64,000 nucleotides of DNA from Paenibacillus faecalis (lineage in GTDB: Bacteria > Bacillota > Bacilli > Paenibacillales > Paenibacillaceae): assembly GCF_900289175.1 (NCBI RefSeq), contig NZ_LT985747.1:987745-1051744 (forward strand). Reading direction: 5' to 3'. The notes beneath the pieces were generated by a model that saw only the letters and a program-made list of their open reading frames with translations, was not told where the DNA came from and did not search any database. Numbering within the stretch: the first letter of the stretch is position 1; each line of letters starts with the position of its first letter. The translations under genes were made by a program, and so were the position numbers. Below, piece after piece: positions 26,068-34,713 of this stretch.

Positions 26068-27003
26068 CTACCATAAACTTGCTTGCTTTGTCGATTTCGC
26101 CAATTGATTGAACCCGATAAGCAGCAGGAAATTGATGACGGAATTGAACAAGCCAACCGCTGCCGAATAACTGTACTGGGCGCTTAACAGACCGGTTTTA
26201 TAAACGTAAGTTTGAATAACTTCCGAAGAGCTCATATTGAGCGGATTTTGCATCAAATACATTTTCTCAAAGCCAACAGCCATAAAGCTTCCAATATTCA
26301 AGATGAGCAAAATCATGATCGTCGGTAAAATAGATGGCAGATCGATATACCAAATGCGGTCCAGCTTGTTCGCACCGTCGACAATCGCCGCCTCATGAAG
26401 GTCTGGGCTGACGGATGTCAACGCTGCCAAGTAGATGATCATCGACCAGCCAGCGTTCTGCCATATTCCTGAAAATACGAATATCGTCTTGAACCAGTCT
26501 GCGCTAGCCATGAAGAAGACAGGATCGCCACCGAACCATGAGATCAGCTGATTGATCAAACCGTTCCTCGGGGAGAGAAACAAGAAAAGCATCCCGACGA
26601 TGACGACGACCGATATAAAATGCGGTGCATACGTCACCGTCTGCACGAGTTTCTTGAATCTACTGTTTGCTACTTGGTTCAGCAGTAAAGCCAAAATGAT
26701 CGGGATTGGAAAAGCGACAAGCAGCTCATACAAATTGATAGCCAGCGTATTCCAAATCACAGTGCCGAATTTGTAGGAAGAAAAAAAGCGCTCGAAATGT
26801 TCGAAACCGACCCACGGGCTGCCAAGAATCCCTTTACTAGCCATAAAGTTTTTGAATGCGATGATAACGCCGTACATCGGAACATAGTGAAAGATCAAAA
26901 AGTACAATATCGTCGGAAATAAAATTAGATACAACTGGTGATGTTTACGTATGCGCTTCCATTTATACGAAAGACTTGTCGAGTTTGTTGATTTCGTTGT
27001 CAT
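26068..27003 (-). CDS. Carbohydrate ABC transporter permease (LplB/YteP-type)
   Basis: A 311-residue permease with six membrane helices, the N-terminal HHQLYLILFPTILYFLIFHYVPMYGVIIAFKNF typical of the LplB group, and the EAA loop DLHEAAIVDGANKLDRIWYIDLPSI (about 208-232). It pairs with the following permease as a heterodimer. First gene of the importer-sulfatase run; AGAGGGGAG precedes the ATG. Confidence 0.93.
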   Translation of the reverse strand: MTTKSTNSTSLSYKWKRIRKHHQLYLILFPTILYFLIFHYVPMYGVIIAFKNFMASKGILGSPWVGFEHFERFFSSYKFGTVIWNTLAINLYELLVAFPIPIILALLLNQVANSRFKKLVQTVTYAPHFISVVVIVGMLFLFLSPRNGLINQLISWFGGDPVFFMASADWFKTIFVFSGIWQNAGWSMIIYLAALTSVSPDLHEAAIVDGANKLDRIWYIDLPSILPTIMILLILNIGSFMAVGFEKMYLMQNPLNMSSSEVIQTYVYKTGLLSAQYSYSAAVGLFNSVINFLLLIGFNQLAKSTKQASLW

Positions 27004-27082
27004 TCTCCCCTCTCATGTCGACCTGTTGATACCGCGGCATATACAACGTTAAGGGGATATACATGGATCGTAAATATGCAAA

Positions 27083-27128
27083 TCGTCTATCCAATTGTCA
27101 AATCGTTGGTTTCAGCCTGATTTGACAA
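27083..27128 (-). promoter_or_regulatory. Promoter and inverted-repeat operator of the importer-sulfatase operon
   Basis: On the minus strand a perfect 10-base inverted repeat TTGTCAAATC...GATTTGACAA (27128-27095) encloses 14 bases. Its downstream arm contains TTGACA, which with CATATT 17 bases further makes a plausible sigma-A promoter. A regulator bound here would touch the -35. The adjacent AraC-type gene product is the obvious candidate. Confidence 0.55.
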
Positions 27129-27174
27129 CCGGAAAGACATTCCACATACTTGGTGTTTCTATAGCGAGGATCTC

Positions 27175-29436
27175 CTAACCACCGATATCCTTTTGCGATA
27201 GGTAAAGCTTGCGATAATCACCTGGCGTTACCTTAAACACCTGCTTGAACTTCCGAATAAAGTTCGGCACATCCAAGTAACCGACTTGCTCGACGATGTC
27301 TTTGAGCTTCATATCGGTCGTTTCCAGCAGATACTTCGCCCTTTCCATCCGACAATAGGTCAGATAGTCGGTAACGGTCTGGCCGGTCAGTTCCTTGAAA
27401 TGTCGCTTTAGGTACGATAAGGAAACCGCGAAGTGATCGGCCATATTCTGAACTGAGAACTGCTGGTCACTGTAGTGAGCCTGAATATACGCCAGCATCT
27501 CCTGTCTTTGGCTATTTGACTTTACTTCTGTCTGAGAGTGTACAATATCTGCACACAGTCGCTCGCACATGAATCCGATGACATCAGCCAGCTCCTGAAT
27601 CGTATCGAAGCTGGTCAGACTGAAAACATCTGGATATGGATTGTCCTCGGTCTCAAGCGCCCCCTTTAACCGATAAGTCTCCTTGACGATGCAATTGATC
27701 ATGTCGTAACAAATACATCGGACCATATGCAGAGGTATAGCGCTCGATTCGATATAGGTCAGGACATCACTAACAACCTGCTTCAGCGATTCGGTATCTC
27801 CTTTGCGGATCAACATCTCCATTGCTTCAATGTCCTGCCTCGGATATTCGAATCCAGGACTCGACTGGTTGGAAATTTCCGAATATAGAATTACTTCGTT
27901 ATAGCCTTTCAGCAACCTGAAATCGAGAGCGGCCGAAGCTTCGATGAATGATTTGCCAAGCTGACGGATATCCTGCCGGAGATCGCCAACGCCTACTGTA
28001 ATGCCGATGCCGTAACGCTCACGCATTTTTCCATGCAGCATCTTCATCTCATCCATCCATTGTCTGTCCTCGGGATCAACGGCACAAATAAAATTAATAA
28101 TTTGTCCTTCTAACCCCTCGACTCGATAACAGTTGAACTGCTGGCGCATCATCTCTTCTATTCCTGCCAGCAAGTCGGATTGCTGTTTCCACGGCAATTG
28201 ATCAATATGTCTAACTGATAATCGAACAACAAACAACCCAGACTTCATGAACCGGATTCCTACTTCCTCTGCTTTCTTCAGAAACGGTTCTGGTTCATTT
28301 ATTTTTCCCGTCATCAACGTGAGCAGCAGATGCTCCTGGACCGCAGGCCGACTGTCGTGCAATGCATCCCCCAACTTCTGTTTCTCATTCGTTATTTTAT
28401 GTACAGCTTGCAGCACTTCGTTTAAATTACGATACGATTCACCCCATTGTTTACCGGTAAACAGCAGAAAACGCCGAAGTGGATGATAATTGAATTTCAG
28501 CATGACAAATATGAGTCCACAACCGACGACAAGGACCAGGCCGAGCGACAACAGCGCTCTCGATTTCACTTCGTTCACGCGCTCCATATATTGCTCGACG
28601 GGAACTAACGTTATATATGTCCAATTGAATTGATCCGATTTCACCTTGGAAAATGCCAACTCTTCCCCTTCCAACGTCCCCGTACTCATCCCGAATGGCA
28701 GTGACTCGACCAGTTGATGAAATTCCGGCTGTTCCAAGTAAGCCTCATCGCGCAAGGAGACAATCCGTTCTCCGTCATCGTCTATAATGATCGTATTTCC
28801 CCTATTGTCTTCCAACAGCCCCTGCAGCATGATGCGCACAGTCTTCTCCTCGATCATGAATAGAACCGATCCATAGGGTGACGCCGAATTCAATGGAAGC
28901 GGCACGATATATGTCAGCACGCGATCATCTGTCAATCGAGAAGATACGATCGGTTCTGAATGTCGCAAGACAGGACGATCAAGCTCGCCCAAGTCTTTCA
29001 TAAACTGCTCGAAGCTCCAATTCTCATACGGGTAGAACGTATCGATGAACTTGGACGTCGGGTAGGTACTGGAGCCGGAATAAATGTATGGCTGTCCTTT
29101 GAAATAAAGAAAAACTTCTTTTATAAAATTGTTGGCAGATGTATATGTGCGAAACCATTGTTTCGCTTTGACTGCGTTATACATGTTTTGATTTAACTGA
29201 TAAGGCGTCAGCTCAGGCTTTGAAGCAATCTCAGCTGAGATCTTGTTCATTTCCTTTATTTTCGTATCGAAAGAACCTTGGATTTGTTCAAGCATTCGCT
29301 GGTGGTTGGATACTATCTCTTCCTTCAAAATGTCTACAGAATACCGAAATACAAGCAATCCAATAAGCAGTACCGGAATAATGAGCAACGACAAGTAGGA
29401 AATCAAATATTTATAAAATAACGGCATCTCTTTCAT
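27175..29436 (-). CDS. Membrane-spanning AraC-family regulator
   Basis: A 753-residue sensor-regulator: membrane helix (about 9-28), extracytoplasmic Cache-like region (about 30-290), second helix (about 293-312), a cytoplasmic part, and a C-terminal AraC double helix-turn-helix (about 650-745: FSVQNMADHFAVSLSYLKRHFK and LKDIVEQVGYLDVPNFIRKFK). Such single-protein regulators of paenibacilli sense an external saccharide or its binding protein and switch on the neighbouring importer. It is upstream of and same-strand with that operon, separated by the promoter at 27083-27128. Confidence 0.9.
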   Translation of the reverse strand: MKEMPLFYKYLISYLSLLIIPVLLIGLLVFRYSVDILKEEIVSNHQRMLEQIQGSFDTKIKEMNKISAEIASKPELTPYQLNQNMYNAVKAKQWFRTYTSANNFIKEVFLYFKGQPYIYSGSSTYPTSKFIDTFYPYENWSFEQFMKDLGELDRPVLRHSEPIVSSRLTDDRVLTYIVPLPLNSASPYGSVLFMIEEKTVRIMLQGLLEDNRGNTIIIDDDGERIVSLRDEAYLEQPEFHQLVESLPFGMSTGTLEGEELAFSKVKSDQFNWTYITLVPVEQYMERVNEVKSRALLSLGLVLVVGCGLIFVMLKFNYHPLRRFLLFTGKQWGESYRNLNEVLQAVHKITNEKQKLGDALHDSRPAVQEHLLLTLMTGKINEPEPFLKKAEEVGIRFMKSGLFVVRLSVRHIDQLPWKQQSDLLAGIEEMMRQQFNCYRVEGLEGQIINFICAVDPEDRQWMDEMKMLHGKMRERYGIGITVGVGDLRQDIRQLGKSFIEASAALDFRLLKGYNEVILYSEISNQSSPGFEYPRQDIEAMEMLIRKGDTESLKQVVSDVLTYIESSAIPLHMVRCICYDMINCIVKETYRLKGALETEDNPYPDVFSLTSFDTIQELADVIGFMCERLCADIVHSQTEVKSNSQRQEMLAYIQAHYSDQQFSVQNMADHFAVSLSYLKRHFKELTGQTVTDYLTYCRMERAKYLLETTDMKLKDIVEQVGYLDVPNFIRKFKQVFKVTPGDYRKLYLSQKDIGG

Positions 29437-29482
29437 TTAAATCCATTCCCCCTTGCTACATTACACAAATGATAGATAGTAT

Positions 29483-29496
29483 AGTAAGCGCTTCCA
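29483..29496. promoter_or_regulatory. cre-like site upstream of the AraC-type regulator
   Basis: AGTAAGCGCTTCCA differs from TGWAANCGNTNWCA at two positions and lies 47 bases before the regulator start. It suggests CcpA-mediated carbon control of the sulfated-glycan island. Confidence 0.55.
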
Positions 29497-29574
29497 CCAT
29501 GAAGCATTAAATTATATTATCATATTGCTGGAACCCATACCATCTCTATTCCGAAAGCAACAATCAAATAAACT

Positions 29575-29621
29575 TAAAGGGCGCTTCCAGCTCGTAACTA
29601 CAGTGGAAACGCCCCTTTTTA
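29575..29621. terminator. Terminator after the metallo-hydrolase gene
   Basis: AAAGGGCGCTTCCA pairs with TGGAAACGCCCCTTT around a loop of about 15 bases; T-runs flank it. On the minus strand it follows the stop of the gene ending at 29631. Confidence 0.85.
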
Positions 29622-29630
29622 AAATCTAGA

Positions 29631-30428
29631 TTAGAATTGAATTCGCAATCCTTCATATGTATGAATACCTGTGCCGTAGCGAACAAGATCTTTTTCCCGC
29701 AAATCCTGTGCCGCGTGTTGTGCGACCTTGAGCCAGCTTGGATCAAGCCCGATAGTGTTATGGCTTCCGAATATTCGCTTCACTTCGGGAATACGCGAAA
29801 TTGTGTCGAGTGAGTTCAGAAGAGCTTCAGGGTCTGTTGTCGGATAAAAAGCATAAACCGGTGTCTCATCGTACAGTAAATCTCCTGTAAACAGATAGCC
29901 TCGACTCGGATCAAACAGAGCGATATGGCCTGGTGAATGACCCGGCGTATGATAAATTTTCAGGCTTCGTCCTCCAAGTTCAACCACATCCCCGTCACGC
30001 AGCAATCCTGTCGGCTTCCCTTGATATGGCTTATAAGACGTCGGGTCAAACGTCTCTGGGACCGGCCTTGTAATATCTCTCGACATGTCTTTTCGAATCT
30101 GCTCGATTCCGAGCCCCTTAATACCGCTTACCAGCCAATCTTCCTCAGCTTCATGCACATATATCTCCTCGAATTGACCGTGGCTTCCAATATGATCCGC
30201 GTGCACATGTGTCGTCAGAACGATAATCGGCAAGTCGGTGAGCTGATCGGTCATCCGTTTGATCTGGTCAATACCAAGTCCCGTGTCAATCAGCGCCGCT
30301 CTTTCTTGTCCAAGCAAAAGGAAGGAGTGAACTTTCTCCCAGTGGCCAAACTCACTGATCGCAAACGTCTCAGCATCGATCTGCGAAACTGTAAACCATG
30401 CATCATCAATAACAATCTCATTGTTCAT
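29631..30428 (-). CDS. MBL-fold metallo-hydrolase
   Basis: A 265-residue metallo-beta-lactamase-fold hydrolase with the dinuclear metal motif TTHVHADHIGSHG (about 77-89), the histidine of YHTPGHSPGHIALF (about 155), DLLYDETPVYAF and a final IFGSHNTIG histidine. Reaction unknown; glyoxalase II-like or lactonase-like hydrolases share this layout. Start ATG 30428 follows GGCGGGGGA; the seven upstream codons lack a ribosome-binding site. Confidence 0.88.
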   Translation of the reverse strand: MNNEIVIDDAWFTVSQIDAETFAISEFGHWEKVHSFLLLGQERAALIDTGLGIDQIKRMTDQLTDLPIIVLTTHVHADHIGSHGQFEEIYVHEAEEDWLVSGIKGLGIEQIRKDMSRDITRPVPETFDPTSYKPYQGKPTGLLRDGDVVELGGRSLKIYHTPGHSPGHIALFDPSRGYLFTGDLLYDETPVYAFYPTTDPEALLNSLDTISRIPEVKRIFGSHNTIGLDPSWLKVAQHAAQDLREKDLVRYGTGIHTYEGLRIQF

Positions 30429-30620
30429 ACGTATCCCCCGCCATTTCACTATTGAATGGTAATGTCACTGTCATCGTCTGGATTAGAACAATCCACTCTT
30501 TTGTTCACTGTAGCTATGTTAACATAAGAATATAGCTTATATTGTTTCCTCTCTGCTCTTGGTTATGGTATATTATCCACATTCGTGTAATTATCATCAA
30601 TGTCAGAAGGAAGTGCCTGT

Positions 30621-31136
30621 ATGTTCGATCCAACCATATTTGAAAATTTGAAGGTTGCGGTGGAGAATATAGTCTATGATCTGGATAATCTGGATAAACG
30701 GATTTTGGTCACCGACCGGACAGACCGGATAGATATGGCCGTCATGTCACGGCATTTCAGTCTCAAATTCGAGCTTGTTCCAAAAACGGGAGCAGAGGCT
30801 GAGATTCGGCTTGAGGCTTTTTTAAAGGATCTGGCCGCTGAAATATTGGAAACTCCCGGGGAACAGCCCGGCTGCGCGCTATCCCTTCGTTTCTATACAC
30901 AAGTTAGAATTGTACCCGAGCAGTGCCGACGTATTGCTGAACTGATAGAGGCCATATGGGACCCTCAGATCACCCCGGTACAGACACTAAGCTGTGTTTT
31001 CGGTGAAGACCCTGCCGTTTTCAAAAATACGATAGAACTTAAATTCCCGCATAAAATCAACGAAAATAACATGTCTGAACTCCCCAATCTGGTGGAGCAT
31101 ATGATCCGAACGCTTGAGGGATTAACCGAGCTGTAA
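30621..31136 (+). CDS. Protein of unknown function (171 residues)
   Basis: Begins MFDPTIFENLKVAVENIVYD and is soluble, with no signal peptide or membrane helix. It alternates short strands and helices (LVTDRTDRIDMAVMSRHFSLKFEL, then SLRFYTQVRIVPEQCRRIAELIEAIWDP) and ends with a helix. ATG 30621 is preferred because AGAAGGAAG lies before it; ATG 30600 has none. It stands alone and ends at a strong terminator. I do not recognise the family; it resembles conserved hypothetical proteins of Bacillales. Confidence 0.75.
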   Translation: MFDPTIFENLKVAVENIVYDLDNLDKRILVTDRTDRIDMAVMSRHFSLKFELVPKTGAEAEIRLEAFLKDLAAEILETPGEQPGCALSLRFYTQVRIVPEQCRRIAELIEAIWDPQITPVQTLSCVFGEDPAVFKNTIELKFPHKINENNMSELPNLVEHMIRTLEGLTEL

Positions 31137-31160
31137 TTTCATATTTAAGTGTTTAGCAAA

Positions 31161-31200
31161 TAAGCCACTTGAAGGATTGACTCTTCAAGTGGCTTGCTCT
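31161..31200. terminator. Bidirectional terminator between the 171-residue gene and catE
   Basis: AAGCCACTTGAAG pairs with CTTCAAGTGGCTT around a short loop; it separates two convergent genes. Confidence 0.88.
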
Positions 31201-32075
31201 TATTTCGATTGAACGACAAACCGAACTTCAATATCGGAAGGATCGGTTACATAAGAAGCACCGTCATCACGCTTCTCCAACGTCAACCCTGCCGCACGGA
31301 TTCTACTGCTGACCACCTCAAGCTCTTCTTCGGTTGGAAGAACAACGGTAAAATAATTCATACCCGCCGCATGACGAGGTGTATTCGGCACGCCCACACC
31401 AGCCCATACATTCAATCCGAGATGGTGATGGTACCCACCTGCCGAAACGAAGAGTGCAGCTCGGCCGTAATGCGCCGTCAGCTCAAATCCAATCACGTCG
31501 CAATAAAAACGCTGCGCTTCTTGAAGATTCGATACATGGAAATGCACATGACCAATTACCGTTTCTGCCGGAAGTCCGGCCCACTCCAATCCTTCGGATA
31601 CCGCCAGCAAACCGTCCACATCTACAGGTTCTGTAGTCATCATGATTTCGCCCTTTGCATCCCGCTTCCATGTGTCCCTCGGTCGATCTGCATAAATTTC
31701 AATGCCATTATTGTCCGGGTCACTGAGATAAAGAGCTTCGCTAACAAGATGATCTCCTTGCCCAACCGGAATTTGATGAGCTGATAAGTTTCGCAACACA
31801 AGTCCAAGTGTTTTACGATCTGGCACAAGAATCGCAAAATGATACAGCCCTGCCGCTGTTCGCTCCGGCTGCCGGATTAATCCCTCCACCTCTTCAAGCA
31901 CAAGCAATGGATGCTTGCCGTCGGCCGTCAATTCGGCGACTCTTCCTTGCTGTCGAAGCACTTTCAAGCCGATAACCTTAGTATAAAACGTAACGGATCT
32001 CGCCAAGTTACGTATACGCAAAGAAACTTGTCCAAGCTCTGTGGACGGATGAAGCGCTGCTGACATCATCACCAC
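31200..32075 (-). CDS. catE: VOC-family extradiol dioxygenase, CatE-like
   Basis: A 291-residue protein with two vicinal-oxygen-chelate modules (about 13-130 and 170-288). Iron ligands are suggested by HFAILVPD, VIGHVHFHVSN and DNNGIEIYAD. It matches the CatE group of Bacillus, which opens catechol to 2-hydroxymuconic semialdehyde and protects against catechol and quinone stress. AGGAGTGGTGATG precedes the ATG region. A 19-base operator shared with the next gene, an Rrf2 regulator, sits in its promoter. Confidence 0.88.
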   Translation of the reverse strand: MVMMSAALHPSTELGQVSLRIRNLARSVTFYTKVIGLKVLRQQGRVAELTADGKHPLLVLEEVEGLIRQPERTAAGLYHFAILVPDRKTLGLVLRNLSAHQIPVGQGDHLVSEALYLSDPDNNGIEIYADRPRDTWKRDAKGEIMMTTEPVDVDGLLAVSEGLEWAGLPAETVIGHVHFHVSNLQEAQRFYCDVIGFELTAHYGRAALFVSAGGYHHHLGLNVWAGVGVPNTPRHAAGMNYFTVVLPTEEELEVVSSRIRAAGLTLEKRDDGASYVTDPSDIEVRFVVQSK

Positions 32076-32136
32076 TCCTTATTTTCATCAAATCATGAAT
32101 TGAATTTACGTTTTAATAGTATAACAAGTCATTGGA

Positions 32137-32155
32137 TGTAACAACAATAGTTACA
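32137..32155. promoter_or_regulatory. Rrf2 operator upstream of catE
   Basis: TGTAACAACAATAGTTACA, a palindrome identical to the site at 32733 except in the central three to four bases. It lies 62 bases upstream of catE. Confidence 0.8.
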
Positions 32156-32222
32156 GGTTGTATATGACTGATTATATTAGCTAACAAAAGTAAAGTCAAT
32201 TACATTTTTTCATGAAATGTCG

Positions 32223-32696
32223 TCAATCCTTAACCTTCGGGTCTAAGGAGGGGTGTCTGCCCTCATTTTCTGCATCCATCAATGATATACTCTGTACGAC
32301 GTCATGAAGCGTAACTTCCTGAAGTACTCTTTCCATCGCTTGTTGGGCAAGCTGAAACACAGGCAGGATGACATCTTGAATATTTTTTCCCACAGGACAT
32401 TTCACATTTGGATGCTCATGAACCGCAAACAGATTATTCTCCTGAACTACGTGAACTGCACGATATATATCCAACAACGATATTTCCGCAGCGGGCTTCT
32501 TAAGCTTGGCGCCGGCTACTCCTGGACGTACTTCAACAAGACCCGCTTTATTCAGCATACTTGTAAGCCTTCGAATGACTACCGGATTCGTATTGACACT
32601 TCTTGCAACATAATCTGAGGTGCTCGGTTCAGACTTGTTCATCTCCAACACAGACAAAATATGAATGGCGACCGCAAAACGGGTGCTTAAACTCAA
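32223..32696 (-). CDS. Rrf2-family transcriptional regulator (YwnA-like)
   Basis: A 157-residue regulator with winged helix SLSTRFAVAIHILSVLEM and recognition region NTNPVVIRRLTSMLNKAGLVEVRPGVAGAKL. A single cysteine in NVKCPVGKNIQ may be a redox or electrophile sensor, as in YwnA-type members, which lack the three Fe-S cysteines. The start is TTG 32696: GGGGGAG lies 8 bases upstream, and the sequence after it matches the family N-terminus; the 16 codons upstream do not. It faces catE in the same direction 148 bases away, and both genes carry the same operator. Confidence 0.88.
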   Translation of the reverse strand: MSLSTRFAVAIHILSVLEMNKSEPSTSDYVARSVNTNPVVIRRLTSMLNKAGLVEVRPGVAGAKLKKPAAEISLLDIYRAVHVVQENNLFAVHEHPNVKCPVGKNIQDVILPVFQLAQQAMERVLQEVTLHDVVQSISLMDAENEGRHPSLDPKVKD

Positions 32697-32732
32697 GGTG
32701 ACTCTCCCCCATCGTAGCTTCTCAAATGAAAT

Positions 32733-32751
32733 TGTAACTATCATAGTTACA
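32733..32751. promoter_or_regulatory. Rrf2 operator in front of the regulator gene
   Basis: TGTAACTATCATAGTTACA is a near-perfect 19-base palindrome 37 bases upstream of the TTG start, so probably used for autoregulation. The matching copy is at 32137-32155. Confidence 0.82.
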
Positions 32752-32784
32752 TCAAACGGAAAAAGTCAATACATACGAGACGCC

Positions 32785-33360
32785 TTATGGATTATGATAA
32801 AGAGCTCTATACTCATCCTCCAACATGCTCATCATGATCGAATCATGATACTGATGTTCATAATATAACGCATCCCGCTGTATGCCTTCTTTACGAAATC
32901 CGACCTTTTCATAAGCCCTAATCGCGCGGTCGTTGTATGTAAACACCTGCAACTCAATCCGGTGCAGATTAAGAACTCCAAAGCTGTACTCCAACAGAAG
33001 ACGGATTGACTCCGGCCCATATCCCTTACCCTGATGGTTATCCGAATCAATAGCAATCCGCATATTGGCATTTCGGTTGATATGATCGATATCCTGTAAG
33101 GCGATATCCCCAATCACTTCATCCGTATCCGCTAATGCGATAAGCAGGAGGACTGTGGAGTCATCCGTTGACTTGCCCTCAATATAGCGGCGAATGCCTT
33201 CCAACGTGAAAGGCTTCTTCGTTCCGGTTAACCTCCGAACTTCCGGGTTAAACAACATATGAAAATACCCTTCTGCGTCCTCTATCCCAATCGGTCTTAA
33301 ATATACTCGCTCTCCTTCCAGAAAGCGAACCGGCTGCGTGGTCCATAACCTCGAATCCAT
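32785..33360 (-). CDS. GNAT-family N-acetyltransferase (RimJ/RimL-like)
   Basis: A 191-residue acetyl-CoA-dependent transferase with VYLRPIGIEDAEGYFHML at the start, acetyl-CoA loop in DNHQGKGYGPESIRLLL (about 108-124) and the family end-piece NLHRIELQVFTYNDRAIRAYEKVGFRKEG. The target, protein or small molecule, is unknown. A GGGGGG stretch precedes the ATG. It is independent of the neighbouring regulator. Confidence 0.88.
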   Translation of the reverse strand: MDSRLWTTQPVRFLEGERVYLRPIGIEDAEGYFHMLFNPEVRRLTGTKKPFTLEGIRRYIEGKSTDDSTVLLLIALADTDEVIGDIALQDIDHINRNANMRIAIDSDNHQGKGYGPESIRLLLEYSFGVLNLHRIELQVFTYNDRAIRAYEKVGFRKEGIQRDALYYEHQYHDSIMMSMLEDEYRALYHNP

Positions 33361-33533
33361 AATACCCCCCCTGATTTTTAATTTTTGGTTAAGCGTCTAT
33401 ATTATAACAAGGAATTACACTTGAAGTATTTCCGACAGTTGATACAGACATAACTTTACAGCCGTATCATAAAAAGCTACGCTAAATAGTGAAAGTAAAT
33501 CGCCCAGGATGCAATCGAAAGGATGAACGAAAA

Positions 33534-34622
33534 ATGAATAACAGACTGGAGCAATTATCGAACGCTATGAACCATCAAGGATGGGATGTGTTGTTAATTA
33601 CAGATCCCAAGCACGTGTATTACTTGACAGGCTTTGCCTGTGATCCGCACGAACGCTTTCTCGGCCTATTGCTGGCTCGGGGAGAAGAGCCCCTCCTGAT
33701 CGTTCCAGCGCTTGATGGTGAGGCAGCGGCAGCAGCTTCATCCGTCAACCAAATCATTACCCATCAGGATACAGATAACCCGTATGAACTGCTCAGCAAA
33801 CAGATTAAAGGTGCGATCGGCACGATGGCACTGGAAAAGGATCAGCTTACCGTATCCCGATATGAGCAGCTGCAGCATTTTCTAAACGCTCGTGCCTTTG
33901 AAGACGCAGGTAAAGTGCTGCGTGAGATGCGTGTAAAAAAATCCGAGGATGAAATCAACAAGCTGAAACGAGCCGCTGTACTCGTTGAAGAGGTGCTCGC
34001 CCAAGGTTTGAAGCAGGTCAAGATCGGTATGCGTGAAATCGAGCTTGTAGCCGAACTGGAATATTTGATGAAAAAGCTAGGGGCTGACGGTCCCTCTTTT
34101 GATACAATGGTCCTGACAGGAACAAACACAGCTCTGCCTCACGGTGTACCGGGCTCAAGGCCGATTGAACAAGGCGACTTGCTGATGTTTGATCTCGGTG
34201 TGTATGCAGGCGGATACGCTTCAGACATTACCCGAACCTTTGCAGTCGGGCAGATCAATAGCGAGCAGGAGCGTATTTACAATACGGTTCTGGCCGCTAA
34301 TGAAGCTGCTATACATGCTGTTAAACCCGGCGTTACATACGGTTCAATCGATCAGGCTGCCCGGGCAGTCATTGAAGAGGCTGGTTATGGACCTGCGTTC
34401 TTGCACCGTTTAGGCCACGGGCTGGGGATGGATGTGCATGAGTATCCGTCCGTTCACGGTCTCAATGAAGAACTGCTCCAGTCCGGGGCTGTATTTACAA
34501 TCGAACCAGGTATCTATGTGCCGGGGGTAGGCGGCGTCCGGATCGAGGATGATGTTTATGTGACAGACAATGGTGTCGAAGTGCTGACTTCTTTTCCTAA
34601 AAAGTTGACGGTCATCGGCTAA
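33534..34622 (+). CDS. Xaa-Pro peptidase (M24 family)
   Basis: A 362-residue metallopeptidase removing residues before proline or cleaving Xaa-Pro dipeptides. N-terminal creatinase domain (1-130, LLITDPKHVYYLTGF) and a pita-bread domain with all five metal ligands: two Asp in MFDLGVYAGGYASDITRTF, His in HRLGHGLGMDVHE, Glu in FTIEPGIYVPG and Glu in VRIEDDVYVT. Resembles Bacillus YqhT/YkvY. ATG 33534 follows AAAGGA at 9 bases; the longer frame to 33489 lacks one. Confidence 0.93.
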   Translation: MNNRLEQLSNAMNHQGWDVLLITDPKHVYYLTGFACDPHERFLGLLLARGEEPLLIVPALDGEAAAAASSVNQIITHQDTDNPYELLSKQIKGAIGTMALEKDQLTVSRYEQLQHFLNARAFEDAGKVLREMRVKKSEDEINKLKRAAVLVEEVLAQGLKQVKIGMREIELVAELEYLMKKLGADGPSFDTMVLTGTNTALPHGVPGSRPIEQGDLLMFDLGVYAGGYASDITRTFAVGQINSEQERIYNTVLAANEAAIHAVKPGVTYGSIDQAARAVIEEAGYGPAFLHRLGHGLGMDVHEYPSVHGLNEELLQSGAVFTIEPGIYVPGVGGVRIEDDVYVTDNGVEVLTSFPKKLTVIG

Positions 34623-34638
34623 TCCTGATAAAGACTCG

Positions 34639-34676
34639 GCCGCTTTCCCAAGACATTTTGGGGAAGCGGCCGTCTT
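34639..34676 (+). terminator. Terminator after the Xaa-Pro peptidase
   Basis: GGCCGCTTTCCC pairs with GGGAAGCGGCC around AAGACATTTTG, then TCTTTC. Confidence 0.85.
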
Positions 34677-34713
34677 TCATCTATCTTTTTGATATTTGAC
34701 GGTCTTACCAGAA

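Noticed and set aside
20340..29436. Recent horizontal transfer of the sulfatase island
   Set aside because: No integrase, transposase, tRNA junction or flanking repeats seen; composition difference could not be measured by eye.
32697..32744. Sixteen extra N-terminal codons on the Rrf2 regulator
   Set aside because: They overlap the operator and ribosome-binding site, and the family begins at the SLSTRFAVAIHIL segment, so TTG 32696 is the start.
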